Origin: Sphaerotilus montanus
GTDB taxonomy: Bacteria > Pseudomonadota > Gammaproteobacteria > Burkholderiales > Burkholderiaceae_C
Direction of reading: 5' to 3'
Length of the DNA stretch: 64,000 nucleotides
NCBI RefSeq assembly: GCF_013410775.1
Contig: NZ_JACCFH010000001.1
Coordinates: 4,030,001-4,094,000 of the forward strand
The position numbers and the translations under genes are program-made. Below the pieces are notes generated by a model that made no database searches, was not told the DNA's origin, and saw only the letters and a list, made by a program, of their open reading frames with translations. Below are positions 28,515 to 34,881 of the stretch, piece by piece. Numbering within the stretch: the stretch's first letter is position 1; each line of letters opens with the position of its first letter.

Positions 28515-29152
28515 CTGTTCAAACCACTTCCTCTGCTCCCCCCGCGCTCGCCAACCCCGTCACCCCGCACTCGCTCGTCGAGGACCTCATCGCGCTGCTC
28601 AGCGGCACGGTGCTGGTCGTCCTCGGCGTGGCGATGTTCCGGCAGGCCTCGATGGTCGCGGGCGGCACCACCGGCATCGCCTTCCTGATCCACTACGCCA
28701 GCCACGTCAACTTCGGGCTGGCGCTGTTCCTCATCAACCTGCCGTTCTACTGGCTCGCCTGGCGCCACATGGGCCACGAGTTCACGCTCAAGACCTTCGC
28801 CGCGGTGGCGCTGATGTCGGCCGAGATCGAACTGCTGCCGCGGGTGCTGTCCTTCTCGACCCTGAATCCGCTATTCGCGGCGGTCGCGGGCGGGCTGCTG
28901 ATCGGCACCGGGATGCTGATCCTGTTCCGCCACCGGGCGAGCATCGGCGGCATTGGCGTGGTGGCCGTGCTGCTGCAGGAGCGCAAGGGCTGGCGCGCCG
29001 GCCAGGTGCAGATGACGATCGACTGCTGCATCCTCTCGGCAGCGCTCTTTGTCGTGCCGCTGCCGCAAGTGCTGCTGTCGGTGCTGGGGGCGCTGACGCT
29101 GAACCTGGTGCTGGCGATGAACCACCGGCCGGGGCGCTACGTGGCGCGCTGA
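28511..29152 (+). CDS. YitT family membrane protein
   Basis: 213 residues with about five to six hydrophobic segments (LIALLSGTVLVVLGVAMFRQ; GLALFLINLPFYWLAW; GGLLIGTGMLILFRH; CCILSAALFVVPLPQVLLSV). The early ASMVAGGTTGIAFLI and the later HRASIGGIGVVA are characteristic of the DUF161/YitT family, whose transport role is unclear. It ends the plus-strand run that begins at yebC. Confidence 0.88.
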   Translation: MTVQTTSSAPPALANPVTPHSLVEDLIALLSGTVLVVLGVAMFRQASMVAGGTTGIAFLIHYASHVNFGLALFLINLPFYWLAWRHMGHEFTLKTFAAVALMSAEIELLPRVLSFSTLNPLFAAVAGGLLIGTGMLILFRHRASIGGIGVVAVLLQERKGWRAGQVQMTIDCCILSAALFVVPLPQVLLSVLGALTLNLVLAMNHRPGRYVAR

Positions 29153-29526
29153 ATGTGCGCGGGCCGGCAGCAATGTCGGTGAATATTTACCTTGTTATTC
29201 CAGTTTTCAAGAGGCTGGAATCGCCTGTCTGCGTATTGTTGATTTTCTTGTCAATATATTGATGGCTGTCGCGGCTCCGGATGGTTTGACATTTGACGGG
29301 TTCCATATTTGAGCCACCCCGCATTCAAGGGGGGTCCGGCATGCGTGGTATGTAAAAAATAGAAAACACGGCGATACTTGCGCACATCGGGTCAGCAATG
29401 AATTTTCCCGGATGCCTGTAACGGGTATCCGCTGGATGATTTCGTCCGATGATCTGAATATGATCAGACCACTCCGGTGGATTATTTTCAGATGGTGTCG
29501 AATAAATCGTTGATATAGGGGTGAAA
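29153..29526. other. 374-base AT-richer intergenic region
   Basis: Between the YitT gene and the PEP-CTERM gene, noticeably richer in A and T than the genes around it. No supported gene. TTGACA occurs near 29286 but without a well-placed -10. The minus-strand frame through it lacks a ribosome binding site. It presumably holds the promoter and leader of the PEP-CTERM gene; I could not find a clear sigma-54 site. Confidence 0.45.
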
Positions 29527-30297
29527 ATGAAATCAATCAATCGTTCGGCGTTGTCCATTGCGGTGACGCTGCTGGTTTCCGTCACGGCGGCACAGGCCCA
29601 GGTGGTCCGGATCGACGAAGCTGCATTCAATGCGCAGGCTGGTCTGATCACCTTCTCCGAAAAGGCACTGGGGTCCGTGAATCCGGTCTACACGGCGGCC
29701 GAATACGGCGGCAGCGTCGGGGCGCCCACCGTGTCGTTCGGTGGATTTTTCACCGGGCAGTCGCTCGGTACGGCGCTGACCTGCCCGACCGGCGCAGCCG
29801 TGACTGGCTGCGTGAACGGGTTGCCCACGGGCGTTCTGTCGCTGAGCGGTCTGTCGCCGCTGACGTCGATCGTCTCGGACAGTGCGAACCCGACGAGTCC
29901 GGTGCTGTCCGGAACGCCGCTGTTCAATGGTCCGGTATCGATCCTGTTCGACCGTGACATGGCCGGCGTGGGCCTGGATGGTGGATATTTCGATTCCATC
30001 GGCGGCACCGCGATTACCGCGTTCGCACGGGATGGCTCCGTGATCGGCTCGGTCTCCAACACGACGACGGGCATCGAGTTTCTCGGCCTGGTCACGGCGG
30101 ATGGCAGCCAGCGCATTGCCGGCCTGCAATACACGCTGGTTGGCGCCGAGCCGGCCGGCTTCGCCATCGACAATCTCCGATTCGGTCTGGCCGGTCAGGT
30201 GGTCGTGCCGGTGCCGGAGCCGGAGTCCTACGCCATGATGGTTGCTGGACTGGGTGTGCTGGGCATGGTGGCCCGCCGCCGCCGGCGTCAGGGCTGA
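29527..30297 (+). CDS. PEP-CTERM sorting domain surface protein
   Basis: 256 residues from ATG 29527 (AGGGG upstream; a GTG six bases earlier is also possible). Signal peptide (ALSIAVTLLVSVTAAQA), a beta-rich Gly/Ser/Thr/Val body, and a C-terminal VPEPESYAMMVAGLGVLGMV followed by ARRRRRQG: PEP motif, membrane helix and basic tail. Exosortase (XrtA/EpsH) cleaves such tails and the proteins usually go to the extracellular polysaccharide matrix. No exosortase is in the window. The body (TFSEKALG, FAIDNLRF) resembles PEP-CTERM proteins with a lectin-like fold. A strong terminator follows. Confidence 0.9.
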   Translation: MKSINRSALSIAVTLLVSVTAAQAQVVRIDEAAFNAQAGLITFSEKALGSVNPVYTAAEYGGSVGAPTVSFGGFFTGQSLGTALTCPTGAAVTGCVNGLPTGVLSLSGLSPLTSIVSDSANPTSPVLSGTPLFNGPVSILFDRDMAGVGLDGGYFDSIGGTAITAFARDGSVIGSVSNTTTGIEFLGLVTADGSQRIAGLQYTLVGAEPAGFAIDNLRFGLAGQVVVPVPEPESYAMMVAGLGVLGMVARRRRRQG

Positions 30298-30312
30298 TTC
30301 CTGCTGCGGTGT

Positions 30313-30332
30313 GCGCCACTGTCCAGTGGCGC
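30313..30332. repeat. Perfect 9-bp inverted repeat
   Basis: Arms GCGCCACTG and CAGTGGCGC separated by TC, just after the PEP-CTERM stop and before the main terminator. No T-run follows, so it may be an mRNA-end stabilising hairpin rather than a terminator. Confidence 0.7.
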
Positions 30333-30348
30333 TGCAACCAGCATATTG

Positions 30349-30381
30349 GGCCGGCGGATTTTCGGATCCGACCGGCCTTTT
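30349..30381 (+). terminator. Rho-independent terminator of the PEP-CTERM gene
   Basis: GGCCGG then CGGAT, loop TTTCGG, ATCCG, one bulged A, CCGGCC and TTTT. An eleven-pair stem with a single bulge and a short T-run, about 50 bases after the stop codon. Confidence 0.85.
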
Positions 30382-30447
30382 GCATGGAATCCGGAGATTC
30401 TCATTTCAATGCTGGCGTGCCGTGAATTGTTCGAATGCCTTGCAGCG

Positions 30448-30651
30448 CTAGAACCTGACGAAGTACGGCACGGCCGTGATGGCCGCGCCAGTCAGCGCCA
30501 ATAGCACCGTGTTCGGGATGAAGTACGGAATGACCATCAGCACCAGGCCGCACAGGAAGGGAGCGATGGCGCGCTGCTTCTTGCCATAGAGGAAGTAGCC
30601 GAAGCCGATCGAGCCGAACAGGACGCCCCACAGGAGTTGTGCTGTCGTCAT
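30448..30651 (-). CDS. Small conserved inner-membrane protein
   Basis: 67 residues, nearly all hydrophobic: two to three segments (LLWGVLFGSIGFGYFLYGKK; FLCGLVLMVIPYFIPN; VLLALTGAAITAVPYFVRF). The pattern GKKQRA between the first two segments and the terminal PYFVRF recur in small Betaproteobacteria membrane proteins I remember as uncharacterised. Function unknown. It abuts a vapC remnant on the opposite strand. Confidence 0.75.
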   Translation of the reverse strand: MTTAQLLWGVLFGSIGFGYFLYGKKQRAIAPFLCGLVLMVIPYFIPNTVLLALTGAAITAVPYFVRF

Positions 30652-30653
30652 GA

Positions 30654-30818
30654 GGGGGCAACCTGCTCGACACGAATGTGGTGTCCGAGTTGCGCCGGCC
30701 GCGCCCGCACGGCGGCGCGGTGGCTTGGCTGGAATCGCTGGACGACAGCCAGTTGTATTTGTCCGCCGTGACGCTCGGCGAGATGGAGGTTTTCAATCCG
30801 TTTGTGGCCGCTGGATGA
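30654..30818 (+). pseudogene. vapC (PIN-domain toxin) remnant with internal deletion
   Basis: A 55-codon open stretch reads GNLLDTNVVSELRRPRPHGG at its start, the N-terminus of a VapC PIN domain with its first catalytic Asp. It continues VAWLESLDDSQLYLSAVTLG to GEM, then jumps directly to EVFNPFVAAG and a stop, which looks like the VapC C-terminal end. The middle (about 70-80 residues with the other acidic residues) is missing. No start codon is in frame (TGA precedes) and no vapB is adjacent. Nonfunctional. Confidence 0.75.
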
Positions 30819-30900
30819 CTGATCGAGGCGACGCTTCAGCTTCCGCGCGCTATCACTTGGCCAATCGACTTGGCCTACCGCGAATCCGTTGCGGTTCGAG

Positions 30901-31476
30901 TCATCTGCGGGCTGGCCTTGTGTCCATGTTCCCAGCGACCGTCTCAAGTCGAATGGTGTGGCCAACAATCTGCCGGTCAACTGAGTAAAACTCCAGCGGA
31001 GACGTTGCTTCCTTCGACTCGGTATTGAGTCGAAAGAGCTTTCCAGGGCCGCGCCAACCAATACCTTTTGTCATCGTGACTCGGTAGCGTCCGAAGGGCA
31101 TTTCAATTTTTGCTGTTTCGCGCCCGCGGACAGGAATCATGGCAACGGGGGCCTTCGATTCCCAGTCATCGAGGTGTACCACGTACTGAACCTGTCCGTC
31201 TGACGGAGCGATGATCGTGAGTGGTGCAACAGTTTCGGAAGTGCGTTCAATGAACCAATGAACTTGTCCAGTCTCTGGAAATGGCAGATCCCGCTTTGAT
31301 TCGAGAAGCAGTTTTGTGACGAGGAAAGCGCCGACGAACAGCGCAATCCAGGCAAGCCATGGGAACCAGCCTGATTTGCTGGTGCGAATCCGAAATCGGG
31401 AGGCTGATGGCCGACGGGCTTTCGCGGCTGCGTTTCGGTGGTGATCGTGGTACCAGTCTCGGTCGTGGATGCCCAT
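30901..31476 (-). CDS. Single-pass membrane protein, conserved hypothetical
   Basis: 191 residues. A cytoplasmic N-terminus beginning MGIHDRDWYHDHH is followed by a membrane helix (WFPWLAWIALFVGAFLVTKL, about 36-56) and a periplasmic domain (GQVHWFIER; APLTIIAPSDGQVQYVVHLD; DWESKAPVAMIPVRGRETAK). HDRDWY N-termini and an ETA-x-I-x-MPFGRYR core occur in a Proteobacterial family I remember without a function. It lies in the AT-richer island between the vapC remnant and the HsdR_N gene; its GC content is lower than the flanks. Confidence 0.65.
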   Translation of the reverse strand: MGIHDRDWYHDHHRNAAAKARRPSASRFRIRTSKSGWFPWLAWIALFVGAFLVTKLLLESKRDLPFPETGQVHWFIERTSETVAPLTIIAPSDGQVQYVVHLDDWESKAPVAMIPVRGRETAKIEMPFGRYRVTMTKGIGWRGPGKLFRLNTESKEATSPLEFYSVDRQIVGHTIRLETVAGNMDTRPARR

Positions 31477-31544
31477 GGCGATTCAAGTGGTGCGGTGAAC
31501 GATTGAGGTACGATTCGCGGTATCGGGCGTTTAAGCAATTCCGG

Positions 31545-31614
31545 AGAAGTTCTTTACCTAAGCCGGTAGGGAGATATCAATGACTTGACTGACTTTTTGA
31601 GGTAAAGAACTTCT
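31545..31614. repeat. 15-bp perfect inverted repeat with 40-bp spacer
   Basis: Arms 31545-31559 (AGAAGTTCTTTACCT) and 31600-31614 (its exact reverse complement). It lies between the HsdR_N gene stop (17 bases away) and the membrane-protein start (69 bases away). No T-run follows on either strand, so a terminator is not the obvious reading. Confidence 0.8.
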
Positions 31615-31630
31615 ATGAGGCTGCTTATCG

Positions 31631-32731
31631 TTATGATTTTGAGATGTAGGCGCCAATAATGCCTTTGATTTTTTCGGCGTAGTTGTGTATGTCGTCAGGG
31701 GATTCTATGGTTACTATTTCTTCCTCTTTTTTGTCGGTAAATAAACCTAGGCGCAGCTTTTCTTGATTGTTGAACCGCAGCCTGCAAATTGGCTTCCGAT
31801 TGTTGTCGTCAAGTAAAATTGCGCAGTAGCTCTGCGCGTCTCGCATGGATACACGTTTTGCTGGGACCAACTCCCTGACAATAGAGCGAACTATATAAAA
31901 GCCTTCTAACTCTTCCGGAGAAGTTACTACTTGAGCCTCTGATTTGACCGGTGCAATCGGATTTTCTTGCGACAGCGCCAACGTGACGGAGACAGGGTCT
32001 GGTATTGAAATAGACTCAGGCGCCATAGCCCCTTTTAGTCGATCATTGATTCGCTCACTTATTAGCTGCTCAAATGCGCGACGAGTTATTTGTGTAAATT
32101 GATCGCGTATAGCTGGAGTGAATCGACGTCCACCGAGTAAATCCGATGAAACCATTCGTACCAGATCTTCGGTTGGATTGAGTATTAATTCTGCTAAGCG
32201 AGTTTGAATGGCGCGAGTGTATTTCAGCTCATTTGCGGTTGTTAAGATGGTGTCCAAGTCGAACGCAATTTTTGCGAACTTCTTCAGTTCTTCGATATCC
32301 CGATCTTTGAAGTCAAGGATATTGAACTCAAAGAATGGCTTCTCATCCATCTTGTTTGGCTTTTCCAGATCAGTGAAGAACTGATAGGTAATACCATTTG
32401 TCAAAACGCCGAACCTGGCCTCGGTGACATGAAAATAACGGAAGAGCTGCCCGGCATGGTTGATGTTTAGTTCGGCGCCGGCTTTTTTGCACTCGAAGAG
32501 GATAATTGGCTTCCCGTCCCGAAGAATGGCGTAATCAACTTTCTCTCCTTTTTTTGTGCCTACGTCAGCAACCAATTCAGGCGTGACTTCGAGTGGATCA
32601 AAGACGTTGTACCCAAGTATCTGGATCAACGGCATAATCATTGCATTTTTTGTTGCCTCCTCTGTTTGAATTATTGTTCTTGTATTTGTGATGCGGGTGG
32701 CAAGAACGCGAATTTGATCTATGAAATCCAT
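31631..32731 (-). CDS. Stand-alone HsdR N-terminal-type restriction endonuclease protein
   Basis: 366 residues. Residues about 30-130 form a PD-(D/E)xK nuclease domain of the HSDR_N_2 type: MIMPLIQILGYNVFDPLEVT, GEKVDYAILRDGKPIILFEC with KKAG following (catalytic D...E-x-K) and FRYFHVTEARFGVLTNGI. The helicase part of a type I HsdR is absent. The C-terminal third (RSIVRELVPAKRVSMRDAQS; ILLDDNNRKPICRLRFNN) is a small conserved domain of such solo proteins. Base composition is clearly AT-richer than the flanks, suggesting transfer. No methylase or specificity gene is adjacent. Confidence 0.82.
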   Translation of the reverse strand: MDFIDQIRVLATRITNTRTIIQTEEATKNAMIMPLIQILGYNVFDPLEVTPELVADVGTKKGEKVDYAILRDGKPIILFECKKAGAELNINHAGQLFRYFHVTEARFGVLTNGITYQFFTDLEKPNKMDEKPFFEFNILDFKDRDIEELKKFAKIAFDLDTILTTANELKYTRAIQTRLAELILNPTEDLVRMVSSDLLGGRRFTPAIRDQFTQITRRAFEQLISERINDRLKGAMAPESISIPDPVSVTLALSQENPIAPVKSEAQVVTSPEELEGFYIVRSIVRELVPAKRVSMRDAQSYCAILLDDNNRKPICRLRFNNQEKLRLGLFTDKKEEEIVTIESPDDIHNYAEKIKGIIGAYISKS

Positions 32732-32892
32732 GTTATTCCTTGGGATTGCAGCGAGGTTGGTATTATTTTTTGATAATTTCCGCTCAACAATTGAACGGAT
32801 TTGTCAGAATAGTGTGTCGATTGTCTACAGTCCATACTGCACTAATGATGCTTGCGGCAATATTTCACACTTGCGACTAATCTGAGAAATAC
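32732..32892. other. AT-rich spacer at island edge
   Basis: 160 bases, low GC, holding the presumed promoter of the HsdR_N gene (minus). The right boundary of the low-GC island coincides with the end of the TetR gene. No repeat, tRNA or integrase is visible at this edge. Confidence 0.4.
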
Positions 32893-33528
32893 TTACACCT
32901 TACTCTCGTCCTGCCGCAACCCCCGCAGAAACACCTCAATCCCCCCCCGGTAGCCTTCGACATCCCCAGCCTCGATCGGCAGCAGCGTCGCCCGCGACAG
33001 CAGCCCGTCGATCAGCGCGATGAAGCCGATCGACGCCGACCGCGCGCTGATTGCCGCATCCAGCAGACCGCGCGCCTGACCCGCGGCAATGAGCCGCTCG
33101 GCCCGCGACCTGAATTCCTCCATCGCGGCCATGTGCCGCTCCAGCGCCGGGCGCATCTCGTCGCTGTATTCGGTGCAGTGGATGGCGATGGTGAAGACAC
33201 GCCGCGTGCGCGCGTCGTCCAGCATCCGCGCAATCGGTACCCACGCGAAATCACGCAGCGCCTCCACCGGGTCCGTGTCTTGCGTGAGGCCCAGGGCCTG
33301 CGCGTCGTGCGCTTCCTCGCAGGGCAGGCGGACCCGCTCCATCATCGCGTTGAAGACCTCGACCTTGTCCTTGAAGTGCCAGTAGATGGCGCCCCGCGTC
33401 AGGCCGGCCTCGTCCGCGATGCGCTGCAGCGAGGTGCGCGCCACGCCCTCGCGCAGGAACACGACCTCGGCCGTGTCCAGCAGGTGCTCGCGGGTGATGG
33501 CGGCTTCTTCCTTCGTGCGTCGTACCAC
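32893..33528 (-). CDS. TetR-family efflux repressor (AcrR/TtgR-like)
   Basis: 211 residues from GTG 33528 (MVRRTKEEAAITREHLLDTA), the same start and length as TtgR-type repressors; AGGAG lies ten bases upstream. The N-terminal helix-turn-helix (SLQRIADEAGLTRGAIYWHF) and the C-terminal ligand domain fit repressors of RND pumps that release on binding hydrophobic compounds. It is divergent from the efflux operon, with a near-perfect AcrR-like palindrome in between, so autoregulation and pump repression are likely. Confidence 0.92.
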   Translation of the reverse strand: MVRRTKEEAAITREHLLDTAEVVFLREGVARTSLQRIADEAGLTRGAIYWHFKDKVEVFNAMMERVRLPCEEAHDAQALGLTQDTDPVEALRDFAWVPIARMLDDARTRRVFTIAIHCTEYSDEMRPALERHMAAMEEFRSRAERLIAAGQARGLLDAAISARSASIGFIALIDGLLSRATLLPIEAGDVEGYRGGIEVFLRGLRQDESKV

Positions 33529-33546
33529 TGTGTTCACGCTCCTGAC

Positions 33547-33570
33547 TACATACATTCGTGATTGTATGTA
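33547..33570. promoter_or_regulatory. AcrR/TtgR-type operator palindrome
   Basis: 24 bases with perfect 8-base outer arms TACATACA and TGTATGTA around TTCGTGAT; two inner pairs (TC/GA) also match. As I recall, the E. coli AcrR box has the same outer arms and differs at two inner positions. It lies between the repressor and the adaptor gene. Confidence 0.85.
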
Positions 33571-33621
33571 AGATGGCAGCCATCGTTCCCGATTCAAGCG
33601 TTCCCTTGGGAAAACACTGAC

Positions 33622-34866
33622 ATGCATCACAGACTCGACTCAACTTCGGTGCGCCGCACCACCGCCGGACTGGCCACGCTGGCCCTGGCGGCGGCGCTGG
33701 TGGCGTGTGGCGGCGGTTCGTCACCTTCGGGCGCTGCGCCCGGCGGTGGTGGTGCGCCCGCGGGCGGACCCGGGGCCGGCAAGCCGCCGCCGCCCGCCGT
33801 CGGCGTGATCACCGCGCAGCCGCAGGCGGTCGCGATCCGCGCCGAGCTGCCGGGCCGCCTCGAAGCCTGGCGCACCGCGCAGGTGCGGGCCCGCGTCGCC
33901 GGCATCGTCCAGCAGCGCCTGTTCACCGAAGGCGCCGAGGTCAAGGCCGGCCAGTCGCTCTACCAGCTGGACGCCGCGCCTTACCGCGCCACGCTCGACA
34001 GCGCCACCGCCGCCCAGGCCAAGGCCGAAGCCAACCTCGCGCAGGCCCAGGCCACGCTGACGCGCAACGAGCCGCTGGTCGCCGCCAAGGCCATCAGCCA
34101 GACCGAATGGGTCGCCGCACAGACGGCGGTGAAGCAGGCGCAGGCCGATGTCGCCACCGCCAAGGCCGCCGTGCAGACCGCGAAGCTCAATGTCGATTAC
34201 GCCGCCGTGCGCGCGCCGATCGCGGGCCGCATCGGCCGCGCCCTCGTCACCGAAGGCGCGCTGGTCGGGCAGGGCGAGGCGACCCAGATGGCGCTGATCC
34301 AGCAGGTGGACCGCCTGTACGTGAACTTCACGCAGTCGGCGTCCGAGGCGCTGCGCCTGCGCCGCGCCTACGAGTCCGGCCAGTTCAAGCGGGCGGGCGG
34401 GGCGGGCGCCGAGGTGCGGCTGGTGATGGAAGACGGCACCGAATACACCCATCCCGGCAAGCTGCTGTTTTCCGACCTGACGGTCGACGCCACGTCCGGC
34501 CAGGTCACGCTGCGCGCCGAAGTGCCGAACCCGGAAGGCGTGCTGCTGCCGGGCCTGTACGTGAAGGTGCGGCTCGCGCAGGCCGAGGCCGCGCAGGGCG
34601 TGCTGGTGCCGCAGCAGGCGGTCACGCGCGGCACGGCCGGTGACAGCGTGATGGTGGTCGGCGAAGGCAACATGCCCGCGCCGCGGCCGGTGAAGATCGG
34701 CGGCGCCAATGGCGCGGACTGGGTCGTGCTGGACGGGCTGAAGCCGGGCGAGCAGGTCATCGTCGACGGCTTCCAGAAGATGCGCCCGAAGACGCCGGTC
34801 ACGCCGGTGCCCTGGGCGCCGATGGGTAGCGCCGCGCCGGCTGCAGCCTCGGCCGCCAGTCGCTGA
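33622..34866 (+). CDS. RND efflux periplasmic adaptor lipoprotein (AcrA/MexA)
   Basis: 414 residues from ATG 33622. Signal peptide with lipobox LVAC followed by a Gly/Ser/Pro linker. Then the membrane fusion domains: lipoyl halves (ITAQPQAVAIRAELPGRLEA; VDYAAVRAPIAGRIGRAL), an alpha-hairpin rich in Ala/Gln (about 110-165) and the beta-barrel part (RLVMEDGTEYTHPGKLLF). Links the RND pump to the outer-membrane channel in the periplasm. First gene of the operon; fifteen bases to the pump gene. Confidence 0.95.
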   Translation: MHHRLDSTSVRRTTAGLATLALAAALVACGGGSSPSGAAPGGGGAPAGGPGAGKPPPPAVGVITAQPQAVAIRAELPGRLEAWRTAQVRARVAGIVQQRLFTEGAEVKAGQSLYQLDAAPYRATLDSATAAQAKAEANLAQAQATLTRNEPLVAAKAISQTEWVAAQTAVKQAQADVATAKAAVQTAKLNVDYAAVRAPIAGRIGRALVTEGALVGQGEATQMALIQQVDRLYVNFTQSASEALRLRRAYESGQFKRAGGAGAEVRLVMEDGTEYTHPGKLLFSDLTVDATSGQVTLRAEVPNPEGVLLPGLYVKVRLAQAEAAQGVLVPQQAVTRGTAGDSVMVVGEGNMPAPRPVKIGGANGADWVVLDGLKPGEQVIVDGFQKMRPKTPVTPVPWAPMGSAAPAAASAASR

Positions 34867-34881
34867 GCCGGAGGCCCACGC

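Noticed and set aside
29207-29536. Minus-strand 109-codon frame in the spacer before the PEP-CTERM gene
   Set aside because: No ribosome binding site, no conserved-looking segment, and it runs into the PEP-CTERM start.
31545-31614. Inverted repeat as an integron attC site
   Set aside because: No attC-type core sequences (GTTRRRY/RYYYAAC) at the arm ends and no integrase in view.
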